DNA of 64,000 nucleotides from Symsagittifera roscoffensis (GCF_963678635.1 NC_087063.1:37214759-37278758); one strand, 5' to 3'. Counted from the stretch's first letter, positions 43,601 to 55,967 are shown. Notes: generated from the letters alone by a model not told the origin. A program made the numbers and translations.

Positions 43601-46600
43601 ATTGTTGAAGAAGCTTGTAGGAACTTTGTTTAACTTTCGTGAATGTGCCCTACCAATCACAGCAAACGTTTCTTCAGTTCGAGGTGTTTTGAGTCAATGT
43701 GAAAAAGAAGATACTCATTGCCTGAGATTTTCTTCAGATGTTTCTTCAAGTCAATTTGAAAAAGAGAGTAATCATTGTTTGAGGTTTTGTAAACCAGATA
43801 TCGAAACAATAGCGACAAAATAAAAATACACATTCACAACAGAGCCTTTTTGGAGTCAAAAGTTTACAAAAATGTACAAATCATTGGCCAATACTAGAAA
43901 CGTCGAATTGATTCAAAAAGTATGACTTCATATACTAATGCAGTGATAAAATTAAACCAAGAACTTCAAACAACAAATAGCTCAAAATTAAAACAAAGGA
44001 GTTTCAAGCTGACAAACTTGCAAAACAACATTGCAGAGTTATATAAAAGCAGCATAGAAAGAAACTGCGATTCTGGGAATCAAATGGAACTTAGAGTCGG
44101 ATAGTTTAGCATCCTGTTGAATGAAGGATGAGCCAGTCGAAAGATTCGCACAAAGAAATTTGCTTAGCATGGTTTTTTCACTATTCGATCCTTTAGGTTT
44201 GTTGTCACCCTTCATCATTCGGATAACGAACGTATTGTATTGAAGAAAATTTGAAAACTAAAGTTGTTGAAAGCTACAAAACAATTCCCGGAAAAAACGC
44301 TGAAGAGTATGGGCCATGAAGAAAAGAACTTACACAAATCAGAAACCTTGAAATCCCAAGAAATTACTTCAGTTTCATTTCATGAGAGATTTCTCTTCAC
44401 GTGTTCGCTGATGCTTCACTTGAAGGACTATGCGCAGTTGGCTTATTTTGTGGATCAGATTTGATGACACTAAAAACGAATCTTTTTTCGGAGAAACAAA
44501 TAAACATGCCTTGTTTGGAGTTGCAAGCAGCAGTGATAAGCGCAGGAAAAAAAACTACTGTAAACTCAAAGAAACACTGTGAGCAAGGCTTACATGTGGT
44601 CAGATTCTAACACTGTGCTAGCTTGGTTGTCTTCTGAAAAGATATTGCCGGTCTTTGTAGCAAAAAGGAATTCAATCATTCTAGACTACACGACGACTAG
44701 TATATGGAGAAATGTTAAAGCTGAAATAAACCCGACAGATCTAGGTAAAAGAGGACTCGCACTAAGACAAATACTCGAAAATACCTGGTAACAAGGTCTG
44801 AACTGGATCGAGAATGAAGAGAAGTGGCCGAAGAAACTAAAAATTAAAATTGTTTTAGTGGAAGAAGTAAATGAAGAAACCTGCGATAAGGTTAAAACTT
44901 TTGAAATTTTTCCGATTGGCATAAATTTAGAAACTTTAAACGACTTCAAAGCCCAATTGCTTACGTATTGAAAATTAATGGAAACATAAACCCAAAGCAT
45001 TGAGTATAAAAGCTGACGAGTAGCACCAAGCTATGAAAGTTATGTTCAGATTTTTTCGATAAGAAAGTGACAAAGAAGGAAAGCAAACTCTTTTAAAAAC
45101 AATGAATTCATTCATCAATGCAGAAGAGTTGATGAGAGCAGGAGGCATAATGATAGGGTTGAAAGACAGGGTTTGATAGGGTTTGAAAACACCATGTAAC
45201 TTTAATTTTCCTGAAAAAGGAACACATGGAAAACTGTCACATAGGGATCGTAGAAATCAGAAGCATGATTAAAGAGATCTATGGGATTTTTGGTGTAACA
45301 AACAAACTTAGACAAATTAAGGCAAATTGTGTCCCTGAAGAAAATCATCGCAGAGGATGAGGTTTCAATGATGGCAGACTTACTTAAAATGAGAATGAGT
45401 TTCACAAGACCATTAAAATTACTGAGGTAGATTATTTTGGACCTTTCAAGTAAACAGTAAGGCATTGGCAGTTTGTCTCACAGCAAGGACAGTAAGGATT
45501 TGACAGTAAGGATTGTCTCACAACAAGAGCCGTGCATCTTGAAGTTTCTCTTGGTTTTTCAACAGAATCATTTAAATGACTTGTTTTTATTCATCGCTCA
45601 ATGGGGTAAGACGGATCTCATCGCGAGCGACAATGGAACGAATTTTGTTGCAACGAACAATCACTTGCGTAAATAAATGATCAATGAATGGCAAATCGGA
45701 GGTGTACGGGAATGACAAGTGAGAAGTGCAAAAACGGCAATGTATGATGCCATGGGAACAAAAACACGACGGAGGAAATTTTGACCACAACTGTTTGCAT
45801 AATTCTGATGGTATTCTAAACCAAAGACCTCTCACATCAGTTTCGGATGACATTGATAGTTATAAAGCGGTTAGCCCAAATCATTTCTTGATTGGATCAT
45901 CAGGATCGAAAATATTCCGTATTAACTCGACTGGTTATGGTGCTTGAGGGAAGAATTTCAAGGCAACTCAAACAAATGCTAATCAAATCTGGCACAGATT
46001 TCAGAAGGAATGCATACCGATGCTTTTGGCAAGGAACAAATGGTTCAAAAATCTGAAAACAAAATTCCAAGAAGGTTGTCTCACATGGATTGTAAATAAG
46101 TTTAAATAGACAAATTTCACTGTGTTACGATTTTGATAAAATGACGACCTGCAACAGCTAAAAGAAACTGGAAATTTATATACGATCGATTGTAAGAAAA
46201 ACTTGTTAAAGTACTCAAAGACGAAATAACAGCATTTAATTTGAAGTTAATTGTTCAAACGAAAATAGACAAAATGCGAAAAAGTATTGCAATTATTGGC
46301 AATAGTCACATTAAAAATCCGGATAACACGTACTCGAGTGGTTACTATGAAAATGAAGTCCTTTTCATGTGATTATCTGGATTAAGGGTTACGTGTTGCA
46401 TAGATAAGTTTAAAACAAAAGATTTAGTGTGCTTCACGCACATTGTTATTATGTGTGGCGGAGAAGATGCCTGCGGTTATCCTAATGAGGAGTTTATAAA
46501 ATCAAAAAGGCCAGAAGAAATCACAAATCGGCGAAGGAACGGATTGACGCAAAACCACATCAAAGGACTCTCGTTGTTTTTGTTCAACCAAGAGAATCAT

Positions 46601-46985
46601 GGCAAGCATAAAAACACGTTCTAAACATACACCTCCGGAAAAATTTTAAAAAAATTTTGCGAAGATAACGGCAGAACCCAACTACAAATCAAAAGAGATC
46701 ATATTCACTAGCAAAGTCTAGATAACAAAATTTTATTTTATTTATAATTCAGATAGTAATTCCACTCAAGGATATTATAATCTCAATTGTGTACGTCTCT
46801 AACTATTAAAAATTATCATTTAATCGGGACTCAATTCTTAGATACCCTGATTGGAAATTCTCAACTGAAAAAAAAAACTAGTAGTTATGCATCAAAAAAT
46901 ACTACTATAAACAATATTTCCAAGAAAAAAAAACAGGCTACAATGGCAATTGGTCATGCTGAATTATAGGCCTCTAAAACTTTAA
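40622..46985 (+). mobile_element. BEL/Pao LTR retrotransposon (broken)
   Basis: Plus-strand parts in BEL/Pao order: gag-like region with a DUF1759-type word (LPPDLKGKW..., about 42,040-42,235), protease lead-in ALQDSGS (about 42,640), RT-derived sequence (about 43.0-44.3 kb), RNase H beginning with FADASLEGLCAVG (about 44,400), SDSNTVLAWLSS (about 44,600), and an integrase core with SDNGTNFVATN (about 45,640) plus LNQRPLT and SPNHFLIGSS (about 45,810-45,900), all hallmark BEL/Pao phrases. Ends: ACTAGCAAAGTCTAGATAA occurs at 40,622 and 46,707, opening LTR-like copies of about 150 and 275 bases, the first shorter through internal loss. Broken in many places (well over ten). Strong decay points to an old insertion, older than the giant element. 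Confidence 0.85.
46270..46625 (+). mobile_element. SGNH-hydrolase-like segment in the BEL/Pao element (fossil)
   Basis: Between integrase and the 3' LTR the plus strand encodes IAIIGNSHIK near its start and THIVIMCGGEDACGYPN about 55 codons later. This spacing and wording recall block I (GDSH/GNSH) and the GGND/GTND block of SGNH/GDSL-type esterases. Only two of the four family blocks are visible, so this is a suggestion. Broken. Confidence 0.35.
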
Positions 46986-47068
46986 TTGCTTGCATGGCGG
47001 GTGGGGATAACTTTCAAAAAATCTCAAACTAAAACAGTGTTTACTGAACTTATGTTGGGTGTTTTCAG

Positions 47069-47310
47069 CGGACTTGTATTACCGAGAGGACTTCAGCTGC
47101 TGGCATTATCTCCTCTCCCAGATCTCATTCCTGGGATTTTTCTTCAAGTTCTGGATGTTGCCGGCAGCACTCCTCTTCGGCTGCCGCAGTCTCCGCCAGG
47201 AAATCGACCTCTGTGCCTGCATTCCATCAATCTTTATCTTCTTCAAGTCTCCCTTCATCAGTCAACGCAGCCACGTTACACTTACCAGTGACAACAAACA
47301 ATCCATGTGA
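47069..47310 (+). CDS. Receptor exon 7 (TM7, helix 8 and C-terminal tail)
   Basis: After TTGGGTGTTTTCAG, phase 1, it reads ADLYYREDFSCWHYLLSQIS, then FLGFFFKFWMLPAALLFGCR as TM7. LPAALLF stands where class A receptors carry NPxxY. An amphipathic SLRQEI helix and the possible palmitoylation site DLCAC follow, then a 30-residue tail ending in stop TGA. Third positions are strongly C/G. With exons 1-6 (copy 2 start) the coding length is exactly 1,077 bases, 358 residues, a normal class A receptor size. The receptor is divergent: no GN in TM1, no CWxP in TM6, no NPxxY in TM7. The ligand family is not recognisable. Confidence 0.75.
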
Positions 47311-47339
47311 AAACTAAAAGAAACCAGTTTATTCAGAAA

Positions 47340-47345
47340 AATAAA
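47340..47345 (+). terminator. Poly(A) signal of the receptor gene
   Basis: AATAAA 30 bases after the stop codon, the first canonical signal downstream of exon 7. A cleavage site is not determinable from sequence alone. Confidence 0.6.
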
Positions 47346-48149
47346 TATTTAGATCAAATGATTAGAGCAGAATCATGTACTGTAAGTTAAAAAGTCATCA
47401 TAACAGAGTGTACGGTAAACTTGTTCTATTTCTGAAACGTTATTTTCATATGGAAAAAACTCGGAATATCCATGGGCGGAGCCAGGATTTTTCCAATAGA
47501 CCGGATTTTCAAATTTGTTTTGAAAACGTCATAAAGACGCCAAGCTTGTTTTTAAAACAATAAAAGTACAGAATTATGCTCACGATACCTCTGAATTTCA
47601 ATACAATTGACTGTAGGTCTTAGACGCAAAATTTAAGGAATCCAATAGCAATTGATGCCTACTCAAAATTCCGACAAAATTTTTATTGTCAGTTGAATCC
47701 AAAGACCCAGAGCGTGTATGACCTGGTCACAAATTCAACCAAATTTTGCTGGTTTTCATAATTTGTCATTGGATTCCATGATTCGTTATTCGATTTCGCA
47801 AACGAACTATTGAACGATAATCTATTTTTTATGGTTCATCCAAATTAACTTTACGAGCTCTTATGAAACAGTAAAAACCCTAATTTTTTTAAAGTCGGCG
47901 CCAGAGGCTCATTGTTTGCTGAGAAAAATTAGCAAAAATACCTTTTTTGTTGCTTCCCTATTCCAAATGAGCATAAATTGGCAAGCAAGTAGCTCTTCAG
48001 GGTTGCTGGAACAAAAATGCTGTCCTGTCTAAATCCGCCCCGGCGGTTGCGATTGCGCCATTGTTGGATGACGTTCTATTTCATTTCAATGTTTCACTTA
48101 ACTGTTTTACCAATCGGATGAAAACTTGAAAAATTTCGTTTGGTTGGGC
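47346..48149. other. No gene; possible decayed hAT-type ends
   Basis: GGGCGGAGCCAGGATTTT at about 47,475 and TAAATCCGCCCC at about 48,031 look like facing ends of the CAGGGGCGGAT family, but no target duplication is seen and the interior does not match the other copies. Nothing coding. Confidence 0.3.
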
Positions 48150-49265
48150 GTTTTTGTTCCGACTTTTGATACGAAAGTAACGGAATATTTGTGCTTGGGG
48201 TGGTTTTTTTTTCATCAGACAAATTTCGACTTTTTAACTAGCCATTTTTGACGGAGATTTTTTAAATATCATTCGAAAGGTATTGTTGTTCTGAGCTCAA
48301 ATTTGAAAACATAATTCACCTGCAATCATTTTTTGTGAAGTTACGGGCGTTTAAAGATTGTCATTTTGGCCAATTTGGGACAATTAACGCGCGATATGTT
48401 TCGCGCTTTTAACGCGTAAGCGGAGATTTAATCCGTCTTAGAAATCGTTCCAAATTGGTTGAAAAAAGCTTATTCGTCACGGTTGATTTTTCACAAGGAG
48501 CGAAATTTATCGTTTTTTAGTTAATATGGCGTGTGGGGGGATCATTTTCCTAAAAAATTTCAAATTTTAGAATTTTTTTATTTTGTTTTATTTCATTTGT
48601 TTATGTTATTACTGCTCCATAAACCTTAAAAGGCAGTCGGAACATTCCGGGTTCCGCCCTGATACGAACAGTCTTGTTGTTCCGACTTTCGATACGAAAG
48701 TAACGGAATATTTATGCTTGGGGTGGGTTTTTTTTTCTTCAGACAAATTTTGACTTTTTAACTAGCCGATTTTGACGGAATTTTTTTCAAATCATTCTAA
48801 AGGTCTTGTTGTCCTAAGCTCAAACTTGAAAAAATTTTTCACCTTTGATCATTTTCCGTAAAGTTTTGTTGATTTAAAAATTGCCATTTTGGTCAATTTG
48901 GGACAATTAACGCGCGATATATTTCGCGCTATTAACGTGTAAGCGGAGGGTTAATCCCTATTAGAAATCGTTCCAAGTTGGTTGAAAGAAGCTTTTTTGC
49001 ATAATTGATTCATTACAAGTAGCGAAATTTATCCTTTTGTACTTTATATGGCGTGTGGGGGGATGATTTTTATAGAAGAATTTCAAATTTTTGAAAAAAA
49101 AAATTTCATTTTGTTTTTTTTTTTCATTTAGTTTTTTAATGTTATTACTGCTCTATAAACCCTAAAAGGCAGTCGGAACATACAGGGTTTTGCCCTGATA
49201 CGAGCAGTCTTATTGTACTTTATATAGCGTGTGGATAGATTGTTTTCATCAAAAAATTTCAAATT
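48150..49265 (+). repeat. Tandem array of the dispersed ~530-bp repeat (two units and a partial third)
   Basis: Unit 1 runs from about 48,150 to 48,675, unit 2 from 48,676 to 49,209, and a partial third to about 49,265. Each begins GTTCCGACTTTYGATACG, carries TTTTTAACTAGCC, AATTAACGCGCGATAT / CGCGCTATTAACG, CGGAG..TTAATCC and GGCGTGTGGGGGGAT, and ends CCTGATACGARCAGTCTT. No open frame is conserved between units. Confidence 0.9.
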
Positions 49266-50495
49266 TTAGGAAACACTCAGCAAGGAGCTTGCTTGCTCAT
49301 TAAATGTTTATCGCTCGTGAAACGCAGAAAAAGTCGTGCTTCATGGGCCCAATCAAGACAGTCTTTTGATTTTCAAATGGACGACTAGAGGGTGTTTTTT
49401 TAAGCTTCTCATTTTTGATGCAGCAATCTAATATTGAATAACTCGACAACTAGGCTATGTAATCACAAGAAGTGCCAAAAACCTCGAAAAGCGAACAAAA
49501 TGTTAGCGTTTTTCAAAGTTGGTCGATGATACTTAAATTTGAACTTCCTTTGATGAAAAGGATCGCGTTTGGTGAAAATCAACCCTTTTTAACAAACAGC
49601 GGACTTATTTGTTAAAAACTTTTGAGACCTTTTTAACAAAAAGAATCATCTCGACCATCCTTTAGAACCGTAATTACACAGAGCATTCGGAGATCCATCG
49701 AACCGAACTAAACTATTTTCCATTGAAAAAATAAATGACTTTTTACAGGCGTGCAGCATGTAACAAAAAGTACAATTTGAATTTGAGAAGATATCTCCTT
49801 TTAAAGGGCAAACTGAAGTTCATAGAAAGACTTATGCAAGCCAGCCAAATTTTATGTATTATGAATGAAACTTAGCCACAGTTACGCAATTGGTACATAA
49901 CTATTAAGAAACTGTTAGGTTTTTTTCAGCTCGTTTATATGGTGCCTTGCCTGGTATGGGCGTCGACGTGGCCATATACCACAACCTATAAATCTTTGAA
50001 AAAATTTAAGATTCTTGGCTAAATAATGAAAGAAATGTTTGCTACAGGGTGCTTTAAAAATGAATTTTCTCCATTAAAAATGAGTAAAAATTTCTCCTTT
50101 CCATACTGTTACTCAAAACATTGAATCCATTTTTGGAATGGATCATACATCTCAAGGTCATGATTTTTTAAAACATTTTGCTACATTTTAATTTTTGCAA
50201 GGCATTTCAGAACTGATTTACAATAACCGGTCAAATTGAATCAAACAGAATCTTTTAAAATCGCTTCTCTCAAATTAAGAAGAGAAGACCGTAGCAAAAA
50301 ATATGGTGCCAAAAATGTTGGAAATTTAACCAAATTTTATTGATGTATCTGATTTTTAAAAATTCGGACCCCAAATTTCAGCCTTGAAACGGATCAACTC
50401 ATTTGCCTCAAAAAGGTGGAAAATACAAGGTCGATTGATGTTCTTTTACAAGCGCTTTTTATCTGCGTATTTTGAAATTTATAGACACATATATA
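49266..50495. other. No gene recognised
   Basis: AT-rich sequence with no frame above the noise, no inverted ends and no similarity to other parts of the window that I could see. Confidence 0.5.
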
Positions 50496-50937
50496 CAGGC
50501 GCGGATCTAGGAATTTCTCGAGGGGGTGGGGGTGGATTTTCAAAAAAATTTTGAAAATTTTGTCAACCACTTTTAGTAGATCGACCAAATTGATTTTCTG
50601 AGCTCTCCCAAACCACTATAAAGACCGTGATTTGGCCAAAACTTGAGCGCCGCATGCGAATTGATGAAAAACAGGCCAAAAATAGCGTTTTTAGGCCCTT
50701 TTTGAAAAATTTCGACAGAAAAGTCGCGTTTTTTTCGCGCGCGCTCCCCCCTCAAAGTTAATACAGATTGGCGCCAAAGGCGTTTTTAGAAAATTTTAAG
50801 AAGGTCAGTCCGCCAAAAATGGATATATCGAAATAATTCAAAGGGGGACACTTTGGGTCGGCAGGGATCGAATCTCTCAGGGGGTGAGGCGTCCTCCCCC
50901 TCCCCCCCCCCCTCCCCCCCCCTCAAATCCGCTGCTG
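50496..50937. mobile_element. Non-autonomous hAT-type element, second copy (inverted relative to 2,485-2,902)
   Basis: The ends are CAGGCGCGGATCTAGG and ...AATCCGCTGCTG. Flanking octamers CATATATA and GATTTATA agree at 6 of 8 positions, a decayed target duplication. The C-run, ATTCGATCCC/GGGATCGAAT and GACCCAAAG/CTTTGGGTC words match the 2.5-kb copy in reverse. 442 bp, no transposase. Confidence 0.8.
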
Positions 50938-51890
50938 GATTTATATCTGATCTATTTTGAAATATCGTAATTTTGAATCCGAATTTCAAAAATTGAGTTA
51001 TATCAATCTAATGCTTTTTAAAATTCTAACCCAATTTTGTTATGGCCGTTTTTTAAAGGACTATATTTTTTACTCTAACAATCGAAACATTATGAACTTG
51101 CTAAGCGCATAACTTCAATAAATCTTGAAAAAAATAAAATCATAAGGCAACTTAGAGGTTTTCCAAAATTTACAGAAAAATGAACAAAATGATTCTCACA
51201 GTTTTCCCATGATTCCAAGGAAAATTTTGGTTAAGATCTTCATAGTTTATCTAAATCAAAAGATTACATATTTCGGAAAAAAACCTTTGTCTAGTTTTTT
51301 CGCATAAATTTCGGCGCGTGTTGTCTAATTGGTAAAAATCAATTTTTTTACGTGCAGGTTGTAGAATGAAGGTATTATTTATTTTTTGGTTCATGATAAG
51401 TCAATGGTAAGCGTCAAAAAAATTGAAAGCACGACAAGATTTGTTATTTTTCGATCTATTAACTGTTTTATTAGATGAACTAATTATCTGAAACTATGGT
51501 GAAACCTACCGAAACATCGAAAAGATGCGTTTTTCGAGAACAAAATTAAACTACGAAGAAATGATAATTCACTGTGTCGTGTTTTTAGTTTGTAATAGAA
51601 ACCAAAAAAAACTGCATCGTATATGACTTCAAAACATGGCATTATTTCTTATAAGTTTTTTACATTGCATCAGTTTTTTTTTAATTTTATGGTTTTGTAC
51701 GAAATCCGTCATCTTGAACTTGTCGTTTTGGATAAAAATAACTATAAAACCTTTCTTTGTTTCCTCATATGTGGCCACCATATGATTAACAGTTTTGAAT
51801 TCTCTATTTGTAGAATTGAGGCTGACTGATTCTTCGAGTACTCTCCTGTATTGTCAAAGGCCTATCTTCAGAATCATCTAGAACCCGTTT
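50938..51890. other. No gene recognised
   Basis: AT-rich. A 68-codon plus-strand frame at 51,623-51,829 has no domain and no splice support. Confidence 0.5.
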
Positions 51891-51899
51891 GCTTATTCC

Positions 51900-54800
51900 T
51901 TTGCTGCTAAATGTGACTTATCGGACTTGTTGTCACATCAACAACAAGTTTTGATACACAAACGGAGCATTTCTGTACACCTAAATTCCTCTTTGAAAAG
52001 TCCCGGCTCCGGTTTATCATGGTTTTTATGGGTACTGCAACACGTTTGATGGAAGAATCTAGATTTTGCGTCCGCCTTGAAAGATTAACTGCAGTCATTT
52101 TTTCTCATTTTTCCCAAATGTCTTTTTTTCTGGTTGGATACAATTATATAAGTGTTCATCAACAAGTGCTAGGTAAAATGAGTCTGTATCCATCTCCAAC
52201 TTTTCAATTTTTTTTACATCACAGAACTTCTCAAACAAATTGTAGTAGAATTCCAACACTCTCAGTTTTGCATACTGCAGTGTGAAAAATCCAACGATGA
52301 TGGGTTCTCTGTGTTCAATGGTTGATTTCAGCAATTCGACTTTATACAAGTCTTTCTCAACTGTGTTCAGTCTTTTAAATAGTGGTTCATTGATTGCTTT
52401 ATGAGTTTTTTCAATCATGAGATATTCAGTGATTGTATGTCTAGATCTATTTATGATCTGATATCCATAGGAGGAATTACCCAAAAGTTTCATTGTTTCT
52501 GCTACAACTCCTGATAGAGGGTTTTCATCTCCTTCTCTTCTCTCATCAACCACTGATTGAAAGAAACTATTGAAACGTTTTTGTGGATTATACTGAACAA
52601 AACTGTAAATTGTGGTGCACTGCAAGCCAAGCTCCAAAGAAAAGTTGAACGGAGGAGTTATAACTGTTCCATTTTCTAGCTTGAAACTAGATATCAGCAT
52701 TCTCTGAGGGTGCTTTAAAGTTTCGTTCTCGATTGAATAGTTTTTCATGTAGTCTCCAATATCAATTAATCCAAATGCTGTGTTGTCAAAAATTGGAGGA
52801 AAGTTGGCAACTTTTGATTTTAATTCATCTGAAACAACTAAATTGGACTGAACATAGTCAAAAAGAGATCCATCTTTTTTTGCTAAAAAGGAGTCTGTAG
52901 AAGAAAGTTTATCGTAAGAAAAGTGGGGTTTGACGTGATTTTTGATTTTGTCATTGGTTTTAAAACTTTCTCACCACTCACACTCCCACATTTCTTCAAT
53001 TTTGTCCTTTCTCTTTTAAATATTCCCGTCGCATGTCAGCCATCTCTCTCATCTTACTATCTCGTCCAATATCCTGATCTGTTAACGAGAGACAGGGTTC
53101 TTGACAGAAGAAGAAGTAGTGATAGCATCCCACTGCTTCGAATACTGTTTTACAGTGATCACAGTAATCATCAACACTGAAACAATAGATTATTTTCTGT
53201 TTTCTAGATGGAAAAAATCTCTCAATTTTACATTCTGTTCTTGTTTCCTGGTAAAAAGACATGACCATCACCTTAAACTTGAGAGATCGGTTATGTCTAG
53301 CTGTAAACTTCTGCATATCCGTTTTAAACTCCTTTCTCGTGTACAGACATTTTGGCATATCTTGACACATTGAGAAAGAGTAAAGCTGGCTTGCCTTAGT
53401 TCCAACGATCGATTTACATATATTTGATGAAATTCTGATGAACTTCTCCTGAACTACAGCTTTTCGAGTGAAAGAATTCGAAGGTCCACTGGTCATGTCT
53501 TCTCAAATTTTTTCACACAAATCCTTACATTATCACTTTCGCAAAATGAATAAAACTTATGATTTCAAGACTTGTGTAGACATATGTGTGCTAGATTTGG
53601 AAGAGTTCATCCAAGTTTTATTAAAGCTATCACCTTATTCTGATAAAACAGAATCATTTTTGCATTGCTTCCAGCTTTGAATTTAAATACTTGTTATTGT
53701 CCCACTGGAAAATAATCAAGGCTTCTCATAATCAATGAAATCTTCGACTAGAGGGTTGTTGTTCCTAATTTACTTTAAAAAAAGCTCCATACAGTGGCAA
53801 TTTGGGCAAACTAAGTTTGTATGGTTTAGCAAACCACTCAATAGGAAAAATTCCTTGCATTTTGCTAGCTTTATCGGCTTTGAGAAAAGGGTCCAATGTA
53901 GTTGCCACACCCAGAAACTTCAGCATGTCGAGAAATTGTACATATCAAAAGTTGGAGAAAACCAAATCGTTTGCTTTTTCGATGACTGATGTTTCTTGTT
54001 CTTTATCGCGAATCAAATAGGGGATTAGGTAGAACTTGATCAAATTCCAATCATTCCTACCATTTTTAAAACCAAAAACAGGGAAGATGTTTACATGTCT
54101 CCAGATGTTGTTTCAAATCGTTGAATTGATTTTTCTGAAATTCATCTTTAATGAATTTGTCTTCGTACTCAATTATGTTACTCGAATAATTGTTTATCTC
54201 CCTTGTTAAGCTGATCAAAGATCTTTTTTATTAATCAAATGACAGCCACTTCAAGGTTTTGGAATTTTTTTCTCACCGCTAGCCTACTTTGTTCAGCCAA
54301 CAGCTCGAAGTTGGTAACGAAATCAATAATTAAGTCGTCTGAATCCTTGATGCATAAAAAGATATGGTCATCAATCAGATTTGATTTGATGATATAGAAA
54401 CTGAAACTGGAAAATGTTTTCCTATCCGGGTTGCAGTTTGTGTCTCTTTTATTTCTTCTGCAGGAACACAACTCAATCTCGATTCAAAATCGAATTTCGC
54501 TAGGTTGGTAAGAAGTTTGTTATCTTCAGAAACTGGAAGATTGAAACCTCTGTCTTTTCAAACAATGTTTCTCGAAGCTGATACACGTTCTTTCGGTAAA
54601 CTTGTCTCACTCAATCCTTGCATCTCAGAAGATGCTTGTTGCAAAAATTGGACCTTTTGAAGAAATTGTCACAACTAGGACACTGGAAACATTTGAGGAA
54701 GCTATCTATTTTATTTGTATGAATGATATGATTGTAAAGTCTCAGTAGTTTGACTGTTTTATCAAATCTTTCAATACATCAGCGAGATAGTTCTCCTACA

Positions 54801-55770
54801 AAATCTCTTTCTTGAATATTGAAATCGTATACAAAGATGTTCCGTTGCACAACTTTATACAACAGAAACTCCCCAAAAAACCTTTAGAAATATGACCAGA
54901 CTTTGTTATGAAATTTGTAAATTGTCTAGAAGTGTGAGAGTTGAGATCATTGTTTCCATTCATGTACAAGGCCAAAGCACAAAAAGGTACAAATAATCTT
55001 CATATGGTTCCTTGTTTTTGTTAGATAAAGACAGATTACATCCGTATGTCGTAGGATAGAGTCCAGTCATCCCATTGTGGTGTTTTTGAGCAAAACAGTA
55101 AAAATTGTGACGTTAGTAATCAACTTGAATGGCCACTTTGTGTTTTGACCTTCTTGTGTACATTGCTCCACAATATCATATTTTTCCACTTTTCCTTGGA
55201 TTGATATCAAGTCTGCTTTAGTACACAGTAAGTGGGACCTTTCAATCAAAATGTTGTTTTCATGGGCGTAGAAGTATCGATGTTCACCAGTCTCAGGAAT
55301 ATGAACAACGAACCCCAGAGCAAAACTGATTTTAATGGCCATTTGGAAAATATTTACCTTATGTCTCCCATTTTTTATCTCCGTGTCTACCAGAAAACAT
55401 TGAAAAGCACTTAACTCCTCCTTGAAATTCTCTCCATCTTCCCCTTCTTCTGTCACAATTTTGTTCTGTTCAGTCACCATATCACTACGTTTCCGTTGCT
55501 TATCTCAAGTTTCTTGCCTCCGATGTTGTTGGAGAGAGTACTTACTTGGGAACTCTTGTTCCAAGAAGGAAAAACCGTCCACTGCTTTCAATTTAAAAGT
55601 GCATGCTTCTTGGCCATATGATAGTTCATTAACTGCTGATTGTAAGTAAAATACTTAAAATCAGGACAAGAACCAATTCCTTTGGAACTGTTTTCCTATG
55701 TCGAGCTGCGTTATGGCGAAATTACAAACTCCACACTTCACCTTCTCGTTGCTGGAAAGAGCAGGCATTA
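51900..55770 (-). mobile_element. Polinton-like protein-primed DNA polymerase B (broken)
   Basis: Minus-strand translation shows family B polymerase features in order: a start with a CGVC zinc-finger-like word (about 55,730), a 3'-5' exonuclease I-like FLVDTEIKNGRHKVNI (about 55,390), a middle part at 52,996-53,496, and the palm with KLLGNSSYGYQ (motif B) and MDTDSFYLAL (motif C, DTDS) at 52,095-52,748. A long tail runs to 51,907. The span of about 3.9 kb fits the roughly 1,200-residue polymerases of Polintons/Mavericks and related viruses. No Polinton integrase, packaging ATPase or capsid gene is recognised in the window, so this may be a related virus-like lineage. Broken, with several breaks; about half of it no longer reads as polymerase. 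Confidence 0.85.
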
Positions 55771-55967
55771 TCTAACAAAATAAAAAGAAAAGACAGGGAC
55801 TTTACAAATGTTCCAAATTTAATATGTTAAAGTATCAATTGAATAAACGAAATTTTTTTTGTTTTCGCGAAACAATGAATTGTAAAGTTTGAAGTAAATA
55901 TCAATTGACTGTTTCTCATTGGCAAACAAAAATAAAAATTTTAACCCCATAAAAACAGGCGCTTTTG

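Larger units (their letters stand above)
40272..47068 (+). other. Receptor intron 6, expanded by a BEL/Pao element
   Basis: Starts GTCAGT and ends TTGGGTGTTTTCAG. The flanking exons join in phase 1 and continue from TM6 into extracellular loop 3. At 6.8 kb it is far longer than the other short introns (0.08-0.34 kb), and the excess is explained by the retroelement at about 40.6-47.0 kb. Confidence 0.75.

Noticed and set aside
47470-48045. Third full hAT-type element
   Set aside because: Only short end-like words face each other; no target duplication and no interior match to the family.
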